From positions 1-33,004 of the forward strand of contig DLPC01000009.1 of NCBI GenBank assembly GCA_002478565.1: DNA of 33,004 nt, read 5' to 3'. This document shows positions 14,996 through 23,179 of the stretch, piece after piece. The position numbers and the translations under genes are program-made. The notes under the pieces are model-generated. The model was not told where the DNA came from. It searched no databases and worked only from the letters and a program-made list of their open reading frames with translations. Origin of the DNA: Flavobacteriales bacterium UBA7468. GTDB taxonomy: Bacteria; Bacteroidota; Bacteroidia; Flavobacteriales_D; Crocinitomicaceae. Numbering within the stretch: position 1 is the first letter of the stretch; each line of letters begins with the position of its first letter.

Positions 14996-17900
14996 TTAAT
15001 GATGAGCTTCTGCTACTTGTTGAATATGATCGAGCAAAGAATTTTCTTCGTTGCGAACCTTAACCTGATACCAAACATTTGGTTTGACACCTACTTCTTC
15101 TAGCGCTTGGTAAGCACGGACACCCTCTGACTTCTCGCGAATCATTGATTTGAGGTCATTCCAGTCACCAACAACGATCGCGTTTGTAGGACAAGCGTCA
15201 GAACATGCTGTAGCGAATTCGCCATCAGCGATAACTCTTGCTTCTTTCTTAGCAACCAATTTAGTCGCTTGGATACGTTGCACACAAAGTGAACATTTCT
15301 CCATGACACCACGTGTACGAACCGTAACGTCTGGATTGAGTACCATGCGTCCGAGGTCATCTTGAGCTGGGTTCACTTCAGTAAACTTCTTGTAAGAAGG
15401 ATAATTGAACCAGTTAAAACGACGCACTTTGTAAGGGCAGTTGTTTGCGCAGTAACGCGTTCCGATACAACGGTTGTATGCCATTTGGTTCAAACCTTCG
15501 TTGGAGTGCGTTGTGGCAGCTACCGGACAAACTGTTTCACATGGAGCGTGATTACAATGATGACACATCAAAGGCATGTGAACCACAGAAGGGTTCAAGG
15601 CAGCGATTTCAGCGTTGTCGTAGCTAAATGTTTCTTTGTCTTTTTTGGCACCAACAGCGGCTTCTTCGTCTGAAGCAAAATAGCGGTCAATGCGCAACCA
15701 ATGCATCTCACGACCACGGCGCACTTCGTCTTTACCAACAACTGGAACGTTGTTTTCAGACTGACATGCAACTAGACAAGATCCACAACCAATACAAGAA
15801 GAAAGGTCAATGGAGATACCCCAACGGTGACCAATTTTCTCTACTGGGTGCGCCGCCCAGAGGTCAAACTCAGAGACAGGTGCTTCTACGTGATTTCCGT
15901 GTTTATCGAGCTTTTGAAGTTTGTGACCTTCATTGTAAGCATCTTTTTCACGGTTCTTGAAAATAGAAAGTGTGGTTTCGCGGACAATGGAGTCACGACC
16001 CATCACGGTGTGGTGAATTTGTGTAGCAGCTATTGGGTAAGTACCTTCTACAGGGCTTACCGTAGCACTTGCTTCGTAAGAAATAGTTGCTGCGGCTGAT
16101 AGCAAACCGAAAACATTGGCACCAATTGGAGTTGGTTGACCATTTTCTTGTGTAGCGTGCCCGCCGTATTCTTTAGTTTGATAAGCTGCTTTACCGATTT
16201 TTTCACCGTTTGCACCGCGACCATAACCAAGTGCGATACCGATTGTACCTGGCGCTTGACCTGGAAGTGGATAAACAGGAAGGGTAACAGACTTACCATT
16301 AACTGTAACTTTTGCTAAATTGAGACCATGCTCTTGATCGTAGGTAGTAGCGTACTTGCCTTTCATTTCGACCGGGTTCATGGTGATGTAGTTGTCCCAG
16401 GTAACCTTTGTAATTGGATCTGGAAGCTCTTGTAACCAAGGGTTGTTGGCCAAAGCACCATTTCCGATGGCTGGTTTTTGATAGAAAACTACTTCAGTGC
16501 CATTTGCTTTAGGCAAATCTTTGATTGGAGCAGCAGTATATGTAAACGCTGCTGGCGCAACTGGCTTTTCAATACAGCTGTTGTGTGTAAGATAAGCGAA
16601 GTCTCCGGCAGGAGAAAGCGCAGCAAATGTAGCTTTGATGTAATCGTAAGCAACTGCTGAGTCTTGTCCTCCACGACTTGCAGCGCCATTCCAAACCAAT
16701 AAAGATTCGAGGGCACTTGCAGTATTGTGTAATGGGCGAATTGTCGGCTGACCAACTGCATACTCACCAGCTTTAGCTTCGTGATCAGTCCAATTTTCTA
16801 ATTGGTGGTGGTCAGGGCAGATATAAGTACATAGACTCGCTGTTTCATCTGCATAAGAAGAAATAGCTACAGAAGTTTTGATTGATTTGAGGCCTTTCGC
16901 GAATTCAGCACCATTTGGCAAGCTGTAAACAGGATTGACGCCCATCATAATTAGTACCTCAGGACCTTTGCCTGCTGCAACATCTGCTGCCAATTTGAGT
17001 GCTTTTGCGTCTTCAGATTGGTGTAAGTTGATGGAATTTGCAAGATCAATGGTAGTACCGTAAGTACCGAGGATGTTGTTCAATTGGTTGGCCAATTGTT
17101 GAACACCAATATGGTTAGAACCAGCAACAACTACAGATTCTTTTTTAGATTTTTTAAGAGCCGCAACCGCTTTGTCTGCTGCTGCTTTCCACGAACCTGC
17201 TGCGGCAGACTTCCCTTGAAGAGCAGCAATGATGTAAGAAAGAACAGCTGCTTCTTCAGATGGCTTGATCATGCCACGCACATCAGCGTTTGATCCTGTT
17301 ACTGAAAGAACTGATTCAAATTGAAAATGCTTAGACATCCAATCGCCTTCTGGATTGCGACGAGTACCGTATTGAACTGCAAATTCTGTCGGCAACAACC
17401 AAGTACTAAGGAAGTCAGCACCAACTGATACAATAGTTTTTGCTTTCGAAAAGTCATAACTTGGAATGATGCGAGCGCCAAAATTTGACAAGTTTGCTTC
17501 ACGCATACCTGCATAAGAAACTGCATCGTATTGAATGTGCTCGAATTTAGAACCTCCCTCACCGTTTAACTTCACTGACATTTCAGCAATTGCACGTTTG
17601 ATAGAAGGAGAAATGACTGTGTTAGAAAGTAAGGTTACTTTTTTAGCACCAGAAATTGCTTTTGAAATAGCAGCATCGACAGTAGCCCAAGAAGACTTGT
17701 TTCCGTTGGCTTGTGGATCTGCTAAACGCTCTGAGTCATAGAGACCAAGAACTGAAGCTATGATTTGTGGGTTGGTACCACCTTTAGTGAAACCGAAATC
17801 TTTGTTTCCTTTAATGAAAATTGGACGCCCCTCACGCGTTTTAACCATGATGCTAGCGTAAGATGCACCATCATAGTAAGTACTTGCGTACCAAGTTGGC

Positions 17901-18169
17901 ATGCCTGGCGTTACGTTTTCTGGCTTTACAGCGTAAGGCACCACTTTTGTAACTGGCGCTTCACAAGCTGCCAATGTTGCTGCTGCAACAGAGAATCCTA
18001 AGAACTTCAAGAAGTCACGACGCGCTGTAGAAGATTCAGCTAAATTTTCATCAGCAAGGAAGTCTTCAACAGATTGTTGGTTTGGAAATTCTTGTTCTTT
18101 GTGCTTGATAAACTCAGGCGTTTGATTGAGTTCGTCAATACCTTTCCAATATTTTTTAGTCATTTCCAT
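14996..18169 (-). CDS. actB: ACIII iron-sulfur/molybdopterin-like subunit ActB, Tat-exported
   Basis: A 1057-residue protein fusing a molybdopterin-oxidoreductase-like domain (about 70-770) to a ferredoxin-like domain (about 790-995). The Tat motif ARRDFLKFLGFS (R50-R51) leads into a hydrophobic segment ending in a lipobox Cys at 69 (TLAAC), so it should be exported folded and lipid-anchored. The late position of the RR motif, after about 48 residues, is the variant seen in this family. Cysteine clusters are visible: CIGCGSCLVAC from 792, CHHCNHAPCETVCP, CIGTRYCANNCP, CSLC and CSDACP, consistent with the three 4Fe-4S and one 3Fe-4S clusters known for ACIII. In characterised ACIII the large domain lacks molybdenum cofactor. 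Start is 18169, or the ATG at 18163; 34 bases separate it from actA. Confidence 0.96.
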   Translation of the reverse strand: MEMTKKYWKGIDELNQTPEFIKHKEQEFPNQQSVEDFLADENLAESSTARRDFLKFLGFSVAAATLAACEAPVTKVVPYAVKPENVTPGMPTWYASTYYDGASYASIMVKTREGRPIFIKGNKDFGFTKGGTNPQIIASVLGLYDSERLADPQANGNKSSWATVDAAISKAISGAKKVTLLSNTVISPSIKRAIAEMSVKLNGEGGSKFEHIQYDAVSYAGMREANLSNFGARIIPSYDFSKAKTIVSVGADFLSTWLLPTEFAVQYGTRRNPEGDWMSKHFQFESVLSVTGSNADVRGMIKPSEEAAVLSYIIAALQGKSAAAGSWKAAADKAVAALKKSKKESVVVAGSNHIGVQQLANQLNNILGTYGTTIDLANSINLHQSEDAKALKLAADVAAGKGPEVLIMMGVNPVYSLPNGAEFAKGLKSIKTSVAISSYADETASLCTYICPDHHQLENWTDHEAKAGEYAVGQPTIRPLHNTASALESLLVWNGAASRGGQDSAVAYDYIKATFAALSPAGDFAYLTHNSCIEKPVAPAAFTYTAAPIKDLPKANGTEVVFYQKPAIGNGALANNPWLQELPDPITKVTWDNYITMNPVEMKGKYATTYDQEHGLNLAKVTVNGKSVTLPVYPLPGQAPGTIGIALGYGRGANGEKIGKAAYQTKEYGGHATQENGQPTPIGANVFGLLSAAATISYEASATVSPVEGTYPIAATQIHHTVMGRDSIVRETTLSIFKNREKDAYNEGHKLQKLDKHGNHVEAPVSEFDLWAAHPVEKIGHRWGISIDLSSCIGCGSCLVACQSENNVPVVGKDEVRRGREMHWLRIDRYFASDEEAAVGAKKDKETFSYDNAEIAALNPSVVHMPLMCHHCNHAPCETVCPVAATTHSNEGLNQMAYNRCIGTRYCANNCPYKVRRFNWFNYPSYKKFTEVNPAQDDLGRMVLNPDVTVRTRGVMEKCSLCVQRIQATKLVAKKEARVIADGEFATACSDACPTNAIVVGDWNDLKSMIREKSEGVRAYQALEEVGVKPNVWYQVKVRNEENSLLDHIQQVAEAHH

Positions 18170-18203
18170 AGTCTTAATTCGACAAGAACGTTAAATACTT
18201 TAA

Positions 18204-19529
18204 TTAATAGTGACACTTAGCACACTCCCAACCTCCGAGTTCGTTGACGGTAACTTTACCATCGTCATTGAGGTATTGAGCATAAAGCTTAGGATCTTTT
18301 TTGAGACGACGGTGAATTTCGTCGTAGTAAGCGTTTTTACCATTTCCAATGGCCACATCTTTTTTACCGTGACACTCAATACACCATCCCATTGTAAGGG
18401 TTTTGCGTGTCAGTTGGATATTGCCTTCAATTTTGTTGAGGTCTTCAACTGGCTGAACCTTTACAGTTTCAGTCATTTGAGTCATGTCGCCGTGACATTG
18501 TTTACAATCAAGGCCTCCTACAACAACGTGTTGTGAGTGATTGAAGTAAACGTGCTCAGGAAGCACATGTACTTTGTTCCAAACAATTGGCTTGGTTTTG
18601 CCTGTATATTTCATACCTGCTTTGTCCCAACCAGCAGCAGCGTAGATTTTTTTGATTTCGCCCGCAAACGGCTTTCCTTCCCCATCAATTTGTTTGTGAC
18701 AATTCATACAAACGTTAACTGAAGGAATAGATGCAGATTTTGATTTCGTCACTGTATTATGGCAATATTTACAATCAATACCGTTGATACCAGCGTGTGC
18801 TGCGTGTGGGAAAGCAATTGGCTGAGAAGGTTGGTAACCTTCCATAATGTTGATTGAATAAAGTGATTGGAAAAGTGCCACGACGATTGAAATAACTACA
18901 ACCAATGAAACCAAACCAACTTGTAAACGGTATTTCCAAGCTAAAGCACGAAGCTCTTCGCCGTAAGTCATTTTTTCTGCCTCTTCTTCGTTATCTGAGG
19001 TAGCAATTTTAAGTTGGCGACGCACACCACCTACTGCCATAATAATTACCACGAAAATGACTCCCATGATAATCCAAATCCAAGAGTTGTTTTCTTCTTC
19101 GAGTGGCTCAGCAGTTGTTGCGGCTGCATCTGTACCAGCAGCGCCTCCGGCTGTTGCACCAGCTGTAGCAGGATCTGGTTGTGCATCTACCCAATCCATG
19201 ATGGCATCGATGTCTTCTTTCTTTAAGTCAGGGAAAGCAGACATGGCCGTAGGAGACCACTTGGACACTTCAGCTGCATAAGGATCGTTGGCGGCAGCTG
19301 TTTGCCAGTTGTTTACCCATTGATAAATGCTACCTTCTTTGGCACCACCAGCTGCCCATTTGGCACGAACACCGGCAAGTTTAGGTCCAGTAGAATTTTT
19401 GTGGGTCATGTGACAAGTGGCACATTTTGCCTTGAAAAGGCCTTCACCTTGGGCAGAAACCAAGTTTGAGAACGCTACAAAACTGAGCGTTAGCGCAGCA
19501 AAAGCTAATGATTTGAATCGCTTAAGCAT
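18204..19529 (-). CDS. actA: ACIII multiheme cytochrome c ActA with six heme motifs
   Basis: From the ATG at 19529 the protein is 441 residues with a signal peptide cut after about residue 26 (LVSA-Q). A class I cytochrome domain comes first: CATCH 36-40 with probable Met96 ligand. An Ala/Gly/Thr-rich linker (120-140) leads to two membrane helices (about 149-168 and 203-221) and a periplasmic multiheme domain with CKYCH 253-257, CMNCH 274-278, CKQCH 342-346, CIECH 383-387 and CAKCH 436-440, the last only one residue from the end. That is six CXXCH motifs in all. ActA carries electrons in the ACIII complex. An in-frame ATG at 19550 and another at 19598 would add 7 or 23 residues ahead of a complete signal peptide; I prefer 19529 but 19550 is possible. 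First gene of the actABCDEF-coxBA operon. Confidence 0.94.
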   Translation of the reverse strand: MLKRFKSLAFAALTLSFVAFSNLVSAQGEGLFKAKCATCHMTHKNSTGPKLAGVRAKWAAGGAKEGSIYQWVNNWQTAAANDPYAAEVSKWSPTAMSAFPDLKKEDIDAIMDWVDAQPDPATAGATAGGAAGTDAAATTAEPLEEENNSWIWIIMGVIFVVIIMAVGGVRRQLKIATSDNEEEAEKMTYGEELRALAWKYRLQVGLVSLVVVISIVVALFQSLYSINIMEGYQPSQPIAFPHAAHAGINGIDCKYCHNTVTKSKSASIPSVNVCMNCHKQIDGEGKPFAGEIKKIYAAAGWDKAGMKYTGKTKPIVWNKVHVLPEHVYFNHSQHVVVGGLDCKQCHGDMTQMTETVKVQPVEDLNKIEGNIQLTRKTLTMGWCIECHGKKDVAIGNGKNAYYDEIHRRLKKDPKLYAQYLNDDGKVTVNELGGWECAKCHY

Positions 19530-19609
19530 CTGAATGTTAGATATTTCCATGTAAAAAATTACTAATTCACTCTTAAAAAAGGTGCGGACAAACCGCATTT
19601 TATCGGGAG

Positions 19610-19617
19610 CAAAATTA
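19610..19617 (-). promoter_or_regulatory. Candidate -7 element of the act-cox operon
   Basis: On the minus strand TAATTTTG matches TAnnTTTG fully, about 80 bases before the chosen actA ATG. No clear TTTG stands 19-21 bases upstream; a TTTG does occur 33 bases upstream, which is too far. An alternative, TACCTTGA starting near 19631, has the right spacing to that TTTG but two mismatches. The operon must start in this roughly 200-base gap, so one of the two is likely the core promoter. Confidence 0.4.
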
Positions 19618-19698
19618 AGGCAATCAAGGTATTTTGTGACATTTTCATGACAAAAAATACAGGTCTTTTGTTAATTTAAAATGAATCTAAATAAGCTT

Positions 19699-19729
19699 TT
19701 TGTAAAGCCAAGATTTCTTGCTTATTTTG
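19699..19729 (+). promoter_or_regulatory. Promoter of the SPOR-domain gene, near-leaderless
   Basis: TTTG at 19699-19702 is followed after 19 bases by TTATTTTG (19722-19729), one mismatch from TAnnTTTG. Only four bases separate it from the ATG at 19734, so the mRNA should have almost no leader, the same layout as at the DUF3109 gene. Confidence 0.5.
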
Positions 19730-19733
19730 CCTT

Positions 19734-20102
19734 ATGAAAAAATGGCTTCTCGTTTCCTTGTTTTTAGTTGGTGCTCAACAACTTCGGGCACAAATTCAAA
19801 TTATTGTTGACCCACGTGTCGATGAAAAAGCAGCAGCAAAGAGTAGCAAACAGATGCCAGGATACCGCGTTCAGCTCTGTTTTGATTCGGATAAAAACCT
19901 CATTGATCAAACACGTGCCACTTTTGTGCAAGAATTTCCGAAGATTGATACCTATGTGCGCTTTGAGGCGCCCAACTTCAACTTGATGGTTGGCGATTTT
20001 CGGACACAAGCCGAAGCCGAGGCACTTGTCAATAGAATCAGAGGAAAGTATCCGCTAACGATAGTCCACAAAGAGCAGATCAATCTACCTAGAGTAGATT
20101 AA
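19734..20102 (+). CDS. Exported SPOR-domain protein
   Basis: A 122-residue protein with a signal peptide (residues 1-19, cleaved near LRA-Q) and a single SPOR domain (about 44-118: GYRVQLCFDSDKN, then FNLMVGDFRTQAEAEALVNR and YPLTIVH). SPOR domains bind peptidoglycan strands lacking stem peptides, often at division sites. Nothing else is present, so it is a minimal periplasmic SPOR module. It is divergent from actA. My recollection is that SPOR genes often neighbour infB and the act operon in Bacteroidota, which would make this a conserved but rearranged neighbourhood. The stop codon overlaps the thiL stop on the opposite strand. Confidence 0.88.
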   Translation: MKKWLLVSLFLVGAQQLRAQIQIIVDPRVDEKAAAKSSKQMPGYRVQLCFDSDKNLIDQTRATFVQEFPKIDTYVRFEAPNFNLMVGDFRTQAEAEALVNRIRGKYPLTIVHKEQINLPRVD

Positions 20103-21130
20103 AATTGTTTCCAGCCTTGGGCCCTCAGCGTAATTGCTGACCCCGATTTATCGATATAATAAGTTCCGTCAGCGGCATTTGTGATGTGGCCGATAATTGT
20201 GAAGTTCGGATTCGATTCTATGACTTCGTAATCCTTTTGCTTGATTGTAAAGAGCAATTCGTAATCTTCGCCCCCATTTAGCGCACACATGCTTGGATCT
20301 AGATTAAAGTCAATTGCCACCATAGAAGTTTTGGCATCGATAGGTAACTTTTCATCATAAACATGACAACCTACCTTACTCGCCTTGCACAAATGCAAAA
20401 CTTCACTAGCCAACCCATCTGAAATATCAATCATGGAGCTTGGCTTCACGTTGAGTTCTTTAAGGTATTTAACAACGTCGAGTCTGGCTTGTGGCTTCAA
20501 TTGACGCTGTAAAATATAATCATGCCCATCTAAATCAGGTTGGATGTTTGGATTGGCTTTGAATACTTCTTTCTCTCTCTCAAGGACTTGCAAGCCCATG
20601 TAGGCGCCACCTAAGTCGCCAGATACTACCAACAAATCAAATTCTTCAGCACCTGATCGGTAACAGAGCTCATCTTTATGGGCGGTTCCTATGGCAGTAA
20701 CTGATAAAAACAAACCACTTTGTGAAGATGTAGTGTCTCCTCCGATTAAATCTACATTATAATCAGCGCATGCAGCATGTATGCCTGCATATAATTCTTT
20801 GAGCGCTTCAACAGAAAATCGGTTCGAGACAGCAAGCCCAACAGTGACCTGCTTTGGTATGGCATTCATGGCACAGATATCAGAAACATTTACCGCCACA
20901 GCTTTGTACCCTAAATGTTTTAAGGGCATATAAGTAAGGTCGAAATGAACACCTTCTACCAGTAGATCTGTACTCACAACTTGTCGCAAGTCATTACCTA
21001 TATCTATGACGGCAGCGTCATCACCAACGCCAAGTAGGGTTTCGGGGTTTACATTGCTAAAATCTTTGGTGAGCTCATCAATGAGGCCAAATTCTCCGAG
21101 GCTTTCTAGTTCTGTGCGTTGATCTGTCAT
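20099..21130 (-). CDS. thiL: Thiamine-monophosphate kinase
   Basis: ThiL phosphorylates thiamine monophosphate with ATP to thiamine diphosphate, the last step of cofactor synthesis. From the ATG at 21130 (MTDQRTELESLGEFGLI) it is 343 residues, normal length. Family motifs are present: GVGDDAAVI (metal-binding Asp at about 37-38), STDLLVEGVHFDL, AVNVSDICAMNA, DLIGGDTTSS, and SSMIDISDGLASE. The upstream in-frame ATG at 21178 would add 16 residues and lies beyond a plausible -7 element on this strand (CAATTTTG at 21152-21145, one mismatch), so I reject it. No TPP riboswitch fits in the short leader. Convergent with the SPOR gene, divergent from the regulator gene. Confidence 0.95.
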   Translation of the reverse strand: MTDQRTELESLGEFGLIDELTKDFSNVNPETLLGVGDDAAVIDIGNDLRQVVSTDLLVEGVHFDLTYMPLKHLGYKAVAVNVSDICAMNAIPKQVTVGLAVSNRFSVEALKELYAGIHAACADYNVDLIGGDTTSSQSGLFLSVTAIGTAHKDELCYRSGAEEFDLLVVSGDLGGAYMGLQVLEREKEVFKANPNIQPDLDGHDYILQRQLKPQARLDVVKYLKELNVKPSSMIDISDGLASEVLHLCKASKVGCHVYDEKLPIDAKTSMVAIDFNLDPSMCALNGGEDYELLFTIKQKDYEVIESNPNFTIIGHITNAADGTYYIDKSGSAITLRAQGWKQF

Positions 21131-21194
21131 GTGCAAACTTTGGGCAAAATTGGTTAAATTTACGTTCAGTTCAACCAATTTCCTTGATTTAGTA

Positions 21195-23015
21195 GTGAAT
21201 ATTGCCCGACCTTACTTTTGGATTTTTAGCTTCACTTTGTTAACGCTATCACTCAACGCACACCCTTTATTTGACAGCGTAGCCAAGTATCAATTTACAG
21301 ATGCGAGTAAAGCACTCATCTACCTAAAGCGTATTGAAAAAATCAAAGGGAACCTTGCAGATAGTCTGAAAGGTAAATACAACAACGATCTCGGGATATA
21401 CTTTGCTATCCAGGGTAAACACAAACAAGCACTCCAACAATTCAGAACTTCCCTGCAATACGCAGAAGACTGGAGTGTCAGACGCGCAGGTGCCTACGCC
21501 AACATTGCCAATGTCTACAAAGCCATGGGCAATTATAACTATGCCAATAAAGTACTACTTCGAGCTTGGCGTATTTATCAAGAACTCGGCGAAGAAGAAT
21601 TGCAGTATAGTGTCCTTGGAGAAATGGCCGCCAATGACTACTATGCGCTCAATTGGAACCGCTCTATGCGTCGTACCTTGACGGTCATCAGGAAAATGGA
21701 AGATTCCGAAAACCAAAAATTTTTACATGTCCAAAAACAGCGCTTGGCCAACCTCTATTTCTCATTAGGGTGGCAAAAGAAAGCCATTCCACTCTACAGA
21801 AAATGTGAAACGTACTATAAAAAATTCCCAGATCAACAAATGAACCTGGCTTATGTATGCATCAATCTAGGAGATGCCTACATCGAGATTAAAAAACCGC
21901 TTCTCGCCATTCCCCGGTATCAACAAGCGATATCCCTTTTAGAACATACAGACCGTCACAACTTTTTATTGGCCAAAGCTAAATTGACTGAGGCCTACCT
22001 CCTCACCAAATCAAAAATCGCCAAGAACTTTGGCTTCCAAACTATCGCGCTGCAAGCAAAAGAAAAATCTCCTACCGTTTTCGAAACATCCGCCTTTCTA
22101 CTTAGTAACCTCGATGATAATCTGGCACTTCGATACCTACTTCAAAAACTAACTATTCTAGAAAAAACGATAGATAAATCCCAACTGCATCCTACCGCAG
22201 CCTTAGAACTCGAGCGCGGTTATATCAGGGCTTTCCACCTATTGAATGACTACAAAAACGAAAATATCCATTGGCGCCAATCAGTCAAACTACGCGACAT
22301 CATCAATCAAGAAAAATTACTAAGCAATACAGAAAAAGCAATCACACAAGAGAAAATAAAAACACAGCGGCTCAAAGCTAAAGACCTAGAACTCAAACTA
22401 CAAATTGCTAACATTGAGCGCTGGCTAGGTATTGTAATTGCCATGTTTGCAAGCAGCTTGGCGGGTTTAATATATGCCATTTCAAGAAAAAAGAGAAAAG
22501 TTCAAAACATCCAACTCGATAACCTTCGAGAAGAAAACGAAGAACACAAACAACTGCTCGAAGCAGAAAAACGCAATGTAGAACTAGAGCAAGAAATTGC
22601 ATCCATGAAAGAACGCGAGCTCACTGCACTCAGCTTACAATTCTATGAACTACAGGAATCGATCATCGAAGACCTCAAACAACTCGAAAAACTAGAGCAC
22701 ACTCCCGAGATCAATCGCCTTCGCAAAAAATGGTCGCGCCAAATCAAAGACAAAAACTACTGGCAAGAATTCGAACTCAAGTTCACGGCCCTCCACCCCG
22801 ACTTCCTCCAAAAGCTCCAAAACGCACACCCTACCCTCACCAAAAAAGAAGCCGACTTCTGCGCCCTCGTTCGCCTTAATCTTTCCAACAAAGAGATCGC
22901 ATCCTTGATCCAAATCTCCTACGAAAGCGTCATCAGCAAGAAGTACAAATTACGCAAAAAACTCGGCTACAAAACTGAAAACGAATTCTTTGCGTTCTTG
23001 AATGGCTTGATGTAA
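21195..23015 (+). CDS. TPR / transmembrane / LuxR-type HTH regulator
   Basis: From a GTG at 21195 the protein has 606 residues: signal-like N-terminus (NIARPYFWIFSFTLLTLSLNA-HP), TPR-like helical repeats (about 30-390), a membrane helix (about 410-428), a charged coiled coil (430-520), and a C-terminal DNA-binding domain (about 547-596: LTKKEADFCALVRLNLSNKE, IASLIQISYESVISKKYKL). This is the Bacteroidota architecture of periplasmic TPR sensor, one membrane pass and cytoplasmic HTH. Ligand and targets are unknown. An ATG at 21129 is in frame but would overlap the thiL start and place 22 polar residues before the signal segment; the GTG gives a compact signal peptide. A weak promoter (TTTG 21139-21142, N18, TACGTTCA) would fit the GTG. 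The 3' third is conspicuously poor in G. Confidence 0.82.
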   Translation: MNIARPYFWIFSFTLLTLSLNAHPLFDSVAKYQFTDASKALIYLKRIEKIKGNLADSLKGKYNNDLGIYFAIQGKHKQALQQFRTSLQYAEDWSVRRAGAYANIANVYKAMGNYNYANKVLLRAWRIYQELGEEELQYSVLGEMAANDYYALNWNRSMRRTLTVIRKMEDSENQKFLHVQKQRLANLYFSLGWQKKAIPLYRKCETYYKKFPDQQMNLAYVCINLGDAYIEIKKPLLAIPRYQQAISLLEHTDRHNFLLAKAKLTEAYLLTKSKIAKNFGFQTIALQAKEKSPTVFETSAFLLSNLDDNLALRYLLQKLTILEKTIDKSQLHPTAALELERGYIRAFHLLNDYKNENIHWRQSVKLRDIINQEKLLSNTEKAITQEKIKTQRLKAKDLELKLQIANIERWLGIVIAMFASSLAGLIYAISRKKRKVQNIQLDNLREENEEHKQLLEAEKRNVELEQEIASMKERELTALSLQFYELQESIIEDLKQLEKLEHTPEINRLRKKWSRQIKDKNYWQEFELKFTALHPDFLQKLQNAHPTLTKKEADFCALVRLNLSNKEIASLIQISYESVISKKYKLRKKLGYKTENEFFAFLNGLM

Positions 23016-23044
23016 TCGTTAATTACTGCGCAGAAGAACCCCAT

Positions 23045-23077
23045 AAAAAAAGCCCCCACAATGTGGGGGCTTTTTTT
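23045..23077. terminator. Bidirectional intrinsic terminator
   Basis: A-tract (23045-23051), stem GCCCCCA/TGGGGGC (23052-23058 with 23064-23070), a 5-base loop CAATG, and a seven-base T-tract (23071-23077). It lies between the regulator gene on the plus strand and tRNA-Gln on the minus strand, ending one base from the tRNA 3' end, so it serves both. Confidence 0.92.
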
Positions 23078-23078
23078 G

Positions 23079-23151
23079 TTGGCCCACTAGGGCTCGAACC
23101 TAGACTCTTCTGAACCAAAATCAGACGTGTTGCCAGTTACACCATGGGCCA
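23079..23151 (-). tRNA. tRNA-Gln (anticodon UUG)
   Basis: A complete 73-base cloverleaf on the minus strand: acceptor TGGCCCA/TGGGCCA with U1-A72, D arm GTGTAACTGGCAACAC, anticodon arm TCTGA-TTTTGGT-TCAGA with anticodon TTG, a 5-base variable loop, and T arm CTAGG-TTCGAGC-CCTAG, ending in discriminator A. CCA is not encoded. It reads CAA, and CAG by wobble. If this organism lacks GlnRS, GatCAB (gatA at 1103-2506) would amidate this tRNA. Confidence 0.97.
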
Positions 23152-23179
23152 ATAAACTTCGTTTTGTTTAACGAGTGTG

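Noticed and set aside
21129..21194. ATG start for the TPR regulator at 21129
   Set aside because: It would overlap the thiL start codon and leave no room for either promoter; the in-frame GTG at 21195 gives a clean signal peptide. It is not fully excluded.
21131..21194. TPP riboswitch upstream of thiL
   Set aside because: The gap is too short for the aptamer, and none of its conserved segments is visible.
21213..21220. TACTTTTG as a -7 promoter element for the regulator
   Set aside because: It lies downstream of the preferred start inside the signal-peptide codons, and no start codon suitably follows it.
22692..22913. Antisense 73-codon frame in the G-poor end of the regulator gene
   Set aside because: The frame is open because of the skewed composition; the product is low-complexity Glu/Val/Phe without support.
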